Positions 9,120-17,273 of a DNA stretch of 44,896 nt are shown piece by piece (within the stretch, counting starts at the first letter, position 1; every line of letters begins with the position of its first letter). Location: positions 1-44,896 of the forward strand of contig NZ_FOXP01000013.1 of the NCBI RefSeq assembly GCF_900115745.1, written 5' to 3'. The notes below the pieces were generated by a model. It was not told the DNA's origin. It ran no database searches and saw only the letters and a list, made by a program, of their open reading frames with translations. Source of the stretch: Sphingomonas rubra (lineage in GTDB: Bacteria; Pseudomonadota; Alphaproteobacteria; Sphingomonadales; Sphingomonadaceae). Both the position numbers and the translations under genes were made by a program.

Positions 9120-10589
9120 TCAGCGGCTGGCGAGTTGCGGCGGGCTCCAGCCGCCACCCAGCGCGCGAAACGATGCCACGGCGCCACGACTGGCAGCAGC
9201 GCGTGCTAGAATCGCGCTGTTTCGGGTTTCCAGCAGTCGCCGGTCCGCATCAAGCACTTCGATCAGGCTGACGACGCCGCCCTTGTACGCGCGATCGGAC
9301 GTGTCACGGGCGCGGATCAGGGCGACCTCGCCGCTTGAGAGCGTTGCGGCCCGCGCTTCCTGTTGCACCAGGGTGGAGAAGGCGTTCTCGACATCCTCCG
9401 ATGCCCTGAGGACCGTCAGGCGATACGCCGCGAGTGCTTCGGCGTTGCGGCCGCGTGCCGCCTTGATCTCGGCATCGACGCGACCGAAGTCGAACAGACG
9501 CCAGCGGAGCCCCAACAGACCACTGGCTTGCGTCGCATCACCGGAGAAAACGCCCCCGATCGCCGTCGTGGCGGTACCCAGCAGGCCGCTGAGGCTGAAC
9601 TTGGGATAATATTCCGAGATGGCGACACCGATGCGTGCGTTGCTGGCCGCGAGCGTCCGCTCGGCCGCGATGATATCGGGCCGACGACGCAGCAGCGCTG
9701 CCGGCCCACCCGCCGTCGATATCCCGGGAGGGGCGGGTATCGGGGCGGAAACGGCGAATTCGGTCCGACTGGCGCCGGGCTGTGCGCCGACGAGGACGTC
9801 GATCGCGTTCATCGCCATATCGAGATCGTTCTGGAGCGCCGGAACGACGGCCTTGACCTGCGCCGCTGCACCTTCGACCTGGCGCAGTTGCAGTTCGGCC
9901 GCGATGCCCTTGCGATATTGGAGGGCGATCAGATCGACGAGGCGCTGCTGCGTCCGAGCCTGGTCCTTGGCGACCGCGAGGCGTGCCTGCAGTGACCGGA
10001 TCAGGATATAGGTGTCCGCGGTCTGGGCGGCGACCGACAGGCGGGCTGCAACGGCACTTGCGGCCGACGCCTCCCAGTCGGCCCGCGCGGCGTCACGTGC
10101 CGCATCGCGACCGCCGAACAGGTCGAGCTCCCAACTCGCGTTGAGATCGAGCTGGTAGATTTCGGTCGATCGGTCGAATCCGGGAAACCCATTCGCGATC
10201 CGGCCCACCGGTGTTTCGAGGGACTGGTAGTTCCCGCCGACCTGACCCGACACGGTAGCCGACGGCAGCAGCGCGGCGTTGGCGTTCTTCAAGGCCGCGC
10301 GTGCCTGCAGTACGCGTGCGCGGGCCTGTTGAAGATCGAGGTTCTGCGCCAGCGCGCGATCAACGAAGCTGACCAGCAGGGGATCGTCGAACGACCGCCA
10401 CCACGCCGTCATGTCGACGGCCGCGGCACCGGCCGGGCGACCCTCGACGGCCGCCGCACCGACGAAGCCGGCGGGGGCGTCGGAGACCGGGGCAACATAG
10501 GCCGGGCCCGTCGCGCAGCCGCTCAATGCGAGCGCGAGCACGAGCGTAGAGGCTGTTGTTCCGCAGTCCGGCATGATCGACTTTCCCAT
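9120..10589 (-). CDS. RND efflux outer-membrane lipoprotein (NodT/OprM family)
   Basis: A 489-residue TolC-like channel subunit. A lipoprotein signal is visible (LVLALALSGCAT, lipobox LSGC), followed by GPAYVAP, typical of NodT-family outer-membrane factors. Two OEP repeats follow, with long helices such as LVDRALAQNLDLQQARARVL and the second half starting near RRPDIIAAERTLAASNARIG. Starts at 10589 (MGKSIM) and 10574 (MPDC) are both possible. It is divergent from its TetR gene, with a perfect 26-bp operator immediately upstream. It probably completes the pump encoded at 11341-15575. Confidence 0.92.
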   Translation of the reverse strand: MGKSIMPDCGTTASTLVLALALSGCATGPAYVAPVSDAPAGFVGAAAVEGRPAGAAAVDMTAWWRSFDDPLLVSFVDRALAQNLDLQQARARVLQARAALKNANAALLPSATVSGQVGGNYQSLETPVGRIANGFPGFDRSTEIYQLDLNASWELDLFGGRDAARDAARADWEASAASAVAARLSVAAQTADTYILIRSLQARLAVAKDQARTQQRLVDLIALQYRKGIAAELQLRQVEGAAAQVKAVVPALQNDLDMAMNAIDVLVGAQPGASRTEFAVSAPIPAPPGISTAGGPAALLRRRPDIIAAERTLAASNARIGVAISEYYPKFSLSGLLGTATTAIGGVFSGDATQASGLLGLRWRLFDFGRVDAEIKAARGRNAEALAAYRLTVLRASEDVENAFSTLVQQEARAATLSSGEVALIRARDTSDRAYKGGVVSLIEVLDADRRLLETRNSAILARAAASRGAVASFRALGGGWSPPQLASR

Positions 10590-10590
10590 T

Positions 10591-10616
10591 TATGACCGAT
10601 GTACTGATCGGTCATA
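10591..10616. promoter_or_regulatory. TetR operator 1 (between outer-membrane gene and tetR)
   Basis: A perfect inverted repeat, TATGACCGAT - 6 bp (GTACTG) - ATCGGTCATA, ends one base from the start codon of the outer-membrane gene and lies 36 bp upstream of the divergent TetR gene. A near-identical site with the same spacing lies at 11277-11302, on the other side of the regulator gene. Two copies of one palindrome bracketing a TetR gene are strong evidence for a cognate operator. Confidence 0.8.
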
Positions 10617-10652
10617 GGTTGTTAATCCGGGCGTCGCCGTTATGCTGCACCA

Positions 10653-11270
10653 ATGACGACCGTTTCCATCGCCGAGGCTCCGAACCGCGGCCCGGCCGAA
10701 CATGCCGTACGCGATCAGATCATCGAAGCCGCAAACGAATGCTTTGCCCGTTATGGATTTCAGAAGACGACGGTATCCGATCTCGCCAAGTCAATCGGCT
10801 TTTCCAAAGCGTACATATATCGCTTCTTCGAGTCCAAGCAGGCGATCGGAGAGGCGATCTGCCAGTCACGCCTCGACATCATCATCGGCAGCGCACGATC
10901 TGCGATGGCAGAGGCTACGGGCGCGAATGATCGGTTCCGGCGGATGTTTCGTACGGTTACCAACCTGGGCGTAGAACTGTTCTTCGACGACCGGAAGATA
11001 TACGAGGTAGCGGCGCTGGCCGCGTCCGAGGACTGGAATTCCGCTCGATCCTATACGCAGATGCTGATGTCGATAATCGAGGACATCGTCAAGGAGGGCC
11101 GGGAAAGCGGCGAGTTCGAGCGCAAGACGCCCTTGGACGAGACGTGTCGATCCATCTTCTACGCGATGATGCCGTTCACAAATCCCCTTCACCTCGAACG
11201 AAACCTCGCCTTGGTACCCGACGGGCAGAACGAGGTGGCGAGCCTCATCCTTCGCAGCTTGGCCCCCTAA
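10653..11270 (+). CDS. TetR/AcrR-family regulator of the RND pump
   Basis: A 205-residue TetR repressor. The HTH reads AANECFARYGFQKTTVSDLA then KSIGFSKAYIYRFFESKQAI, with the usual YRFFESK end of the recognition region. The C-terminal domain resembles the AcrR-type drug-sensing domain. The gene lies between the outer-membrane component (divergent) and the adaptor/permease operon (downstream, same strand), with matching operators on both sides, so it probably represses all three pump genes and itself. Confidence 0.92.
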   Translation: MTTVSIAEAPNRGPAEHAVRDQIIEAANECFARYGFQKTTVSDLAKSIGFSKAYIYRFFESKQAIGEAICQSRLDIIIGSARSAMAEATGANDRFRRMFRTVTNLGVELFFDDRKIYEVAALAASEDWNSARSYTQMLMSIIEDIVKEGRESGEFERKTPLDETCRSIFYAMMPFTNPLHLERNLALVPDGQNEVASLILRSLAP

Positions 11271-11276
11271 AATTCC

Positions 11277-11302
11277 TATGACCGATTGACATATTGGTCA
11301 CA
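11277..11302. promoter_or_regulatory. TetR operator 2 (before adaptor/permease operon)
   Basis: TATGACCGAT - 6 bp (TGACAT) - ATTGGTCACA has the arrangement of the perfect site at 10591-10616, with an identical left arm and two changes in the right arm. It lies 38 bp upstream of the adaptor start codon and just after the tetR stop, so it can control the adaptor-permease transcript. Confidence 0.78.
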
Positions 11303-11340
11303 GAAATACAGTTGAAGCCTTCTTCATTGAAGGAACGCAC

Positions 11341-12432
11341 GTGTCGACTCGTCATTCCGGTGTCGCCCTGGCGGGCATAACGCTCCTGTCCGTCATGCTG
11401 TCGGCGTGCGGAAAGCAGCAGGAGGATCCACGCACCCTGCCCCCGCTGGTGCGGGTTTCGACACCAGCGCTGGCTGGCAGCGCAACGCGCGAGTTCACGG
11501 GCGTCGTAGCTGCCAGGGTGCAGAGCGACCTCGGGTTCCGCGTCGGCGGCAAGGTCGTCCGGCGCCTCGTTAACGCCGGCGAGACGGTTCGCCGTGGCCA
11601 GCCGTTGATGCGGATCGACAGCGCCGATCTCGCATTGGCGACCCGGGCGGCGGTCGGGACCGTCGATGCGGCCCGCGCCCGCGCGATCCAGGCGGCGGCG
11701 GACGAACGGCGATATCGCGACCTGGTCAGCGCGGGGGCAGTATCGGCATCGGCCTACGACCAGGCGCGGGCCGCCGCCGACAGTGCGCGCGCGCAGCTCG
11801 CGTCCGCGCAGGCCCAAGCCGGCGTGGCGCGGAACGAGGCGAATTACACGGTGCTCCTCGCCGACGCCGACGGCACCGTCGTCGAAACGCTGGCCGAACC
11901 GGGGCAAGTCGTCACCGCGGGCCAGATCGTCGTGCGCATCGCCCGATCGGGACCGCGCGAGGCGATGGTGCAGTTGCCGGAAACGCTGCGCCCGGCGATC
12001 GGCTCGGTGGCGAGGGCGCGCATCTTCGACGGGGCGACCGGCACCGCAACCCTGCGCCAGCTGTCCGATTCCGCCGACCCGGCGTCGCGTACGTTCGAGG
12101 CCCGCTACGTCCTGGGGGCGCAGGCCGCGCGCGCGCCATTGGGATCGACCGTCACCATCGCCACCGAGTCCGCCGGACGGACCGCCAGCACGGAGGTGCC
12201 GCTCGGCGCGCTGTACGATCTCGGGCGCGGCCCGGGCGTGTGGGTGATCCGCGACACGAAGCAGCCGACCATCGCCTGGCAGCCCGTCCAGGTCTCGGCC
12301 GTCGGCGAGGAAACCGCGACCATCGTCGGCGGTCTGAAGGACGGACAGCGCTTCGTCGCCATGGGTGCGCACCTGCTCCATCAGGGGCAGGCCGTCCGCA
12401 TCGCAGCGCCCGCACCGGGAGCCGCACGATGA
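11341..12432 (+). CDS. RND efflux periplasmic adaptor (HlyD/AcrA family)
   Basis: A 363-residue membrane-fusion protein. GTG at 11341 is the start, with a GAAGGAA ribosome site just upstream. The signal ends in a lipobox (LSVMLSAC, Cys 23), so it is probably a lipid-anchored adaptor. Family landmarks are GFRVGGKVVRRLVNAGETVRRGQPL (lipoyl half), a coiled-coil stretch rich in Ala/Arg at about residues 110-165, and DADGTVVETLAEPGQVVTAG (second lipoyl half). The stop overlaps the permease start in an ATGA junction. It bridges the inner-membrane permease and the outer-membrane channel encoded at 9120-10589. Confidence 0.93.
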   Translation: MSTRHSGVALAGITLLSVMLSACGKQQEDPRTLPPLVRVSTPALAGSATREFTGVVAARVQSDLGFRVGGKVVRRLVNAGETVRRGQPLMRIDSADLALATRAAVGTVDAARARAIQAAADERRYRDLVSAGAVSASAYDQARAAADSARAQLASAQAQAGVARNEANYTVLLADADGTVVETLAEPGQVVTAGQIVVRIARSGPREAMVQLPETLRPAIGSVARARIFDGATGTATLRQLSDSADPASRTFEARYVLGAQAARAPLGSTVTIATESAGRTASTEVPLGALYDLGRGPGVWVIRDTKQPTIAWQPVQVSAVGEETATIVGGLKDGQRFVAMGAHLLHQGQAVRIAAPAPGAAR

Positions 12433-15400
12433 GCGACCGCGCCGAAGATACCAACCATGGCGGCGCGGACGCGAAACCCGGCCGGTTCAACCTTTCGGCG
12501 CTGGCCGTCCGCGAACGCTCGGTTACCTTGTTCTTCCTGATTGCCATCATCGTGGCAGGCGTCGTCGCTTTCACCAAGCTGGGCCGGGCCGAGGACCCCA
12601 GCTTCACGATCAAGGTGATGACCATCGTCACCGCATGGCCGGGTGCGACCGCGCAGGAGATGCAGGATCAGGTCGCCGAGCCGCTGGAGAAGCGGATGCA
12701 GGAACTGCGCTGGTACGACCGCAGCGAGACCTTCACCCGGCCCGGCCTTGCCTTCACCACGCTGACGCTGAAGGACACCACCCCGCCCGCCGAGGTCGAG
12801 GGCCAGTTCTACCAGACGCGCAAGAAGATGTCGGACGAGGCCCCGCGGCTGCCGCGCGGCGTCGTCGGGCCGTTCGTCAACGACGAATATGCCGACGTGA
12901 CCTTCGCCCTCTATGCGCTGAAAGCGAAGGGCGAACCGCAGCGGCTGCTGGTGCGCGAGGCGGAACGGCTTCGCCAGCGGCTGCTCCACGTGCCCGGCGT
13001 CAACAAGATCAACATCGTCGGCGAACGTCCCGAACGGATCTACGTCGAATTCGCAGAGGAGCGCCTCGCCACGTTGGGCGTCTCGCCGCGCGCGATCTTC
13101 GATGCGCTGACGCGCCAGAACCTCATTACGCCCGCCGGCTCGATCGAGACCAAGGGGCAGCAGGTCGCGATCCGCCTCGACGGCGCGTTCGATGACCTGT
13201 CCAAGGTGCGCGACGTTCCCGTGGTCGTCGGCGAGAAGACGTTCCGCCTGTCCGAGATCGCCAGGGTCGAGCGTGGTTACGAAGACCCCGCCAGCTTCAT
13301 TGTCCGCCACCAGGGCGAACCGGCCCTGATGCTGGGCGTCGTGATGCGCGACGGCTGGAACGGCCTCGAACTCGGCAAGGCGCTAAAGGCGGAGGTCGAC
13401 GCGATCAGCGGCGAGCTGCCCACCGGCATGACGCTGGCCAGCGTCACCGACCAGTCGGTGAACATCAGGGAATCCGTCGACCAATTCATGCACACCTTCC
13501 TGGAAGCGCTCATCATCGTGATGGTGGTGTCGCTCATCAGCCTCGGCTGGCGGGTCGGCATCGTCGTCGCCGCGGCGGTGCCGCTGACGCTGGCCGTGGT
13601 GCTGGTCGTCATGTGGGCGACGGGCCGTGCGCTCGACCGCATCACGCTTGGCGCGCTAATCCTCGCGCTCGGCCTGCTGGTCGACGACGCGATCATCGCC
13701 ATCGAGATGATGGTGGTGAAGATGGAGGAGGGATATGACCGTATCCGCGCCTCCGCCTATGCGTGGAGCCACACCGCCGCGCCGATGCTCGCCGGTACGC
13801 TGGTGACCGTCATCGGCCTCATGCCCGTCGGCTTCGCGCAATCGACCGCGGGCGAATATGCCGGCAACATCTTCTGGGTCGTCGGCTTCGCGCTGATCGC
13901 CTCGTGGTTCGTGGCGGTGATCTTCACGCCCTACATGGGCGTCAAGCTGCTGCCGGACATCGAGCCGGTCGAAGGCGGGCACGCCGCCATCTACCAGACG
14001 CCGCGCTACCAGAAGGTCCGAGGCTTCGTCGCCTGGGCGGTTCGGCGCAAGGTCGCGGTCACCCTGGCGGTGCTCTGCCTGTTCCTGCTGTCCGGCGCGG
14101 GCATGGCGCTGGTCAAGAAGCAGTTCTTCCCCGCCTCCGATCGCCCGGAGGTGCTGGTCGAGGTGCAGATGCCCAAGGGCACCGCCATCGCCCAGACCGG
14201 CGAGGCGGCGAAGCAGGTCGAAACCTGGCTGCGCAAGCAACCGGAGGCGAGGACCGTGTCGACCTATATCGGTCAGGGCGCACCGCGCTTCTTCCTGTCG
14301 CTGTCGCCCGAACTGCCCGACCCCTCGTTCGCCAAGATCATCGTGCTGACGCCCGATCAGGACGCGCGCGAAGCGCTCTCGCTCAGGCTGCGCCGCGCCG
14401 CCAGCGACGGCCTCGCCCCCGCGGCTCGCATCCGCGCGACCAAGCTGACCTTCGGCCCCTATTCGCCCTTCCCGGTCGCCTTTCGGGTCAGCGGACCCGA
14501 CCTGGCGAAAGTGCGCGACATTGCCACAGGGGCGCAGGCGGTCATGCAGGCTGACCCTTCGATGCGCACGGTCAATGCCGATTGGGGCGACCGTGCGCCG
14601 GCGCTGCACTTCGTGCTGGACCAGGATCGCCTGCGCGCGCTCGGCCTGACATCGGGCGACGTCGCCGACCAGCTCCAGTTCCTGCTGACCGGCGTGACCG
14701 TCAGCCAGGCGCGCGAGGACATCCGCACCGTCGACGTGGTGGCGCGCTCGGCAGGCAACGACCGGCTCGATCCCGCGCGGATCGGCGACTACGTGCTGAC
14801 AGGCGCACAAGGGCAGCGCGTGCCGGTCAGCCAGCTGGGCATACTCGAGGTGCGGATGGAGGACCCGATCCTCCAGCGCCGCGACCGCCTGCCGACGATC
14901 ACGGTGCGTGGCGACATCGCCGATGGCCTCCAGCCGCCCGACGTATCGACCGCGATGCTGGATAAACTGCAGCCGCTGATCCGGCAGCTGCCCACCGGCT
15001 ACAGGATCGACATAGCCGGCTCGATCGAAGAGTCCGGCAAGGCGAACGAGGCCCTGGCGCCGATCTTCCCGATTATGATCGTGCTCATGATGATCGTCAT
15101 CATCCTCCAGGTCCGCAGCCTGTCGGCAATGGCGATCGTGCTGCTGACCGCGCCGCTCGGGCTGGTGGGCGTGGTGCCGACCCTGCTGCTCACCGGCCAG
15201 CCCTTCGGCTTCAACGCCATTCTGGGCCTGATCGCGCTGGCCGGCATCCTGATGCGCAACACGCTGATCCTGATCGGCCAGATTCACGACCACGAACGCG
15301 ACGGCATGAACCCCTATGATGCCGTGGTGGAAGCGACCGTGCAGCGGTCCCGCCCGGTCATCCTGACGGCCCTGGCGGCAGTGCTGGCGTTCGTGCCGCT

Positions 15401-15575
15401 CATCAGCTCGGTATTCTGGGGATCAATGGCGGTGACGCTGATCGGCGGCACGCTGGGCGGCACGATCCTGACGCTGCTGTTCCTGCCCGCGCTCTATGCC
15501 CTATGGTTCAGGATCAAGGCACCGACCGACAAAGAGCGTCCCGAGGACCCCGCCCTCACCCCGGCGCATGCATAA
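12429..15575 (+). CDS. RND-family efflux permease (AcrB/AcrD/AcrF type)
   Basis: A 1048-residue proton-driven inner-membrane transporter of usual RND length. The first transmembrane helix is at about residues 31-50 (SVTLFFLIAIIVAGVVAFTK), with large periplasmic loops after TM1 and TM7. TM4 carries the proton-relay aspartates in LGLLVDDAIIAIE (about residues 418-419). The C-terminal half repeats the pattern (GLIALAGILMRNTLILIGQI). ATG at 12429 is chosen for the ATGA overlap with the adaptor; the frame extends further upstream but only within the adaptor gene. Likely substrates are hydrophobic drugs, solvents or dyes; specificity cannot be read. Confidence 0.95.
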   Translation: MSDRAEDTNHGGADAKPGRFNLSALAVRERSVTLFFLIAIIVAGVVAFTKLGRAEDPSFTIKVMTIVTAWPGATAQEMQDQVAEPLEKRMQELRWYDRSETFTRPGLAFTTLTLKDTTPPAEVEGQFYQTRKKMSDEAPRLPRGVVGPFVNDEYADVTFALYALKAKGEPQRLLVREAERLRQRLLHVPGVNKINIVGERPERIYVEFAEERLATLGVSPRAIFDALTRQNLITPAGSIETKGQQVAIRLDGAFDDLSKVRDVPVVVGEKTFRLSEIARVERGYEDPASFIVRHQGEPALMLGVVMRDGWNGLELGKALKAEVDAISGELPTGMTLASVTDQSVNIRESVDQFMHTFLEALIIVMVVSLISLGWRVGIVVAAAVPLTLAVVLVVMWATGRALDRITLGALILALGLLVDDAIIAIEMMVVKMEEGYDRIRASAYAWSHTAAPMLAGTLVTVIGLMPVGFAQSTAGEYAGNIFWVVGFALIASWFVAVIFTPYMGVKLLPDIEPVEGGHAAIYQTPRYQKVRGFVAWAVRRKVAVTLAVLCLFLLSGAGMALVKKQFFPASDRPEVLVEVQMPKGTAIAQTGEAAKQVETWLRKQPEARTVSTYIGQGAPRFFLSLSPELPDPSFAKIIVLTPDQDAREALSLRLRRAASDGLAPAARIRATKLTFGPYSPFPVAFRVSGPDLAKVRDIATGAQAVMQADPSMRTVNADWGDRAPALHFVLDQDRLRALGLTSGDVADQLQFLLTGVTVSQAREDIRTVDVVARSAGNDRLDPARIGDYVLTGAQGQRVPVSQLGILEVRMEDPILQRRDRLPTITVRGDIADGLQPPDVSTAMLDKLQPLIRQLPTGYRIDIAGSIEESGKANEALAPIFPIMIVLMMIVIILQVRSLSAMAIVLLTAPLGLVGVVPTLLLTGQPFGFNAILGLIALAGILMRNTLILIGQIHDHERDGMNPYDAVVEATVQRSRPVILTALAAVLAFVPLISSVFWGSMAVTLIGGTLGGTILTLLFLPALYALWFRIKAPTDKERPEDPALTPAHA

Positions 15576-16062
15576 GGAACGGCCAACGCTAAGGAAGACA
15601 TGCGCGATAGCTGCACGGGTGAGTTTTGACCCATATTCGGTCGTTCGCGGGGCCATTGCGGCCGCCCAGCTTCAGACGTTCATTCATCCTAGCTCGGCGC
15701 ACTGACGATACAGTCGTCGAATGGCGAGAAGTGGGACTTACCCTTCATTCCTGACGGCGGCGGCGAACGACAGCTTCCGGCAGGAGCGGACCTTCAGGCG
15801 TTCGCCGTGCCATAGCTGCGAATGAGTAAGCCTGGCCGACAGGTGGCCGACTGCTTTCAGGCACAGGCGCCAAAAAGCGGATCTTCGTCCAGCAAGCTGG
15901 CGTATCCGAAACGACCCGTATGCGCACATTAAGGTCTAATTGACGTCTCTCCACCATGCGACATTCCTTGATGCGGCGAGCTGGCGCATAGCAGACCATG
16001 GGTGAAACGAGACGAGGCACGAGCCGTTGCATGTGCTCGGCGTCCGCTCCAAACACTTCACC
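15576..16062. other. Intergenic stretch between RND pump and RusA-like gene
   Basis: About 490 bp with no supportable gene on either strand. Small frames here have no family similarity that I recognise. The composition is slightly less GC-rich than the pump genes. It marks the boundary between the efflux region and the putative defence island and should contain the promoter for the three-gene plus-strand cassette, but I cannot point to one. Confidence 0.5.
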
Positions 16063-16536
16063 ATGGACGACGTCGCGGTCCCCCTCGAAACGCAATTCGC
16101 TTCGCTGTTCCCGCTGGAGTTCCACCTGACGGGTGTTCCACTCTCGCTTCAGGCCAAGGCGTCGTCGAAGGAAAGGTGGAAGAGCACCATCGCCGAAGCC
16201 GCGCGCCGACGGGCGGAGGATACGGTCGACCTCGTCTGGCTGGAGGACACACCACTGGCCGTTACGATCTTCTACTTCCCCACGGCACCGATGGCAGGCG
16301 ACGTCGACAACATCGTAAAGCCAATCCTCGATGCTCTGAACGGGCAGGCCTACCTAGACGATCAGGTGGTGGAGAGGATCGTCTCCCAGAAGTTTGAACC
16401 CGACACGGACTGGTCTTTCGGAGCGCCGACCGGTCAACTGGCGGCGGCGCTGGACACCATCTCGGCCGCCGGCGAACGGCAGCCGGTCGTATACATCCGG
16501 ATCGATGATGATCTGAGCTGGAGGACACAACCATGA
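16063..16536 (+). CDS. RusA-like Holliday junction resolvase family protein
   Basis: A 157-residue protein of the RusA superfamily. The key motif is GDVDNIVKPILDAL (Asp 80, Asp 82, Lys 86, Asp 90) followed by YLDDQVVERI (Asp 99/100), matching the catalytic acidic residues and lysine known in RusA. An N-terminal FHLTGVPLSLQAK stretch resembles the family's first strand. ATG at 16063 is used; in-frame TTG (16027) and GTG (16033) starts are possible. It overlaps the following nuclease-HEPN gene by ATGA. RusA proteins usually come from prophages; here the partners are defence-type domains, so it may be a structure-specific nuclease of that system. Confidence 0.8.
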   Translation: MDDVAVPLETQFASLFPLEFHLTGVPLSLQAKASSKERWKSTIAEAARRRAEDTVDLVWLEDTPLAVTIFYFPTAPMAGDVDNIVKPILDALNGQAYLDDQVVERIVSQKFEPDTDWSFGAPTGQLAAALDTISAAGERQPVVYIRIDDDLSWRTQP

Positions 16537-17186
16537 GCGCAGCTCGACATGAAGAGAGCCAGGCGGAACTCGATCTGATCGGCTCGTTGCGACAACAATA
16601 CGAAGCGAAGGGCTTCTCGTTCGAGGTCGCACCCAACCGGCAGGATGTGCCAGAGTTCCTTGGATCGTACGTGCCCGACGCAATTGCGCGCAGGGGCGAC
16701 GAATACGTCGCGATCGAGGTCAAGAAGAGCCGCAGCCGGGCAAGCGAATTGACACTCCAGCAGATCAGGTCGCGATTCGAAGGGCAGCCGAATTGGAAGT
16801 TTGCGGTCGCTTACGTTGCCGAGGATCCCCTGAAGACTTTGACGATCAAGTCAGCCACGGTGCCGGCGATACGCCGTCAGGTCGATGAAGTGCGCACTCT
16901 AGCGGAGCAGAGCCATCACAGAGCTGCGTTCCTCCTGGCGTGGTCCCTGCTCGAGTCGACGCTTCTCCACATCGAAGCCGAGCAGGAGGCGCGTCCCCGA
17001 ACTCCGGGTAGTGTCCTGCAGGCGCTCGCCATGCTGGGGCGCATCGAGCCCGAGACGGAACGGCGGCTCCGCCCCTTGATCCTTGTGCGCAACGCAGTCG
17101 TCCACGGCGACTTGGCGGTGGAACCCACGGCAGCCGACGTGTCGCTCTTGGTGTCCGCGATCGAAGAGGCACTCTCGGACGCATGA
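16533..17186 (+). CDS. PD-(D/E)XK nuclease-like + HEPN fusion protein
   Basis: A 217-residue protein that appears to have two domains. The N-terminal half has a restriction-endonuclease-like core: VPDAIARRGDEYVAIEVKKS, giving Asp 49, Glu 62 and Lys 64 in the D...ExK pattern. The C-terminal half is all-helical (HHRAAFLLAWSLLESTLLHI) and ends with LVRNAVVHGD, whose R-N-x3-H (Arg 186 to His 191) is the HEPN ribonuclease motif. A similar pairing is known for restriction endonuclease AHJR-like proteins. It is coupled by ATGA to the RusA-like gene and followed after 87 bp by the Toprim gene. A nuclease-effector role in defence is inferred. Confidence 0.72.
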   Translation: MSAARHEESQAELDLIGSLRQQYEAKGFSFEVAPNRQDVPEFLGSYVPDAIARRGDEYVAIEVKKSRSRASELTLQQIRSRFEGQPNWKFAVAYVAEDPLKTLTIKSATVPAIRRQVDEVRTLAEQSHHRAAFLLAWSLLESTLLHIEAEQEARPRTPGSVLQALAMLGRIEPETERRLRPLILVRNAVVHGDLAVEPTAADVSLLVSAIEEALSDA

Positions 17187-17273
17187 GCGACGCCGGCGCG
17201 AGTGCCGATCGCCCACGACCTCGTCTGTTCCACCGACAATGCGTCTTAGGACGCGCGCAGGAGCCTCTAGTCC

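Noticed and set aside
12381..13310. 309-codon open frame antisense to the RND permease
   Set aside because: It is a shadow of the GC-rich permease gene, with His/Asp/Arg-rich nonsense composition and no family motif.
13656..15293. 545-codon antisense open frame in the RND permease
   Set aside because: Same reason: low-complexity composition (H, D, Q, R) and perfect overlap with a clear RND coding frame.
16063..17186. Prophage interpretation of the RusA-like gene
   Set aside because: RusA is often phage-borne, but no phage structural, integrase or lysis genes are nearby, and the coupled partners are defence-type domains.
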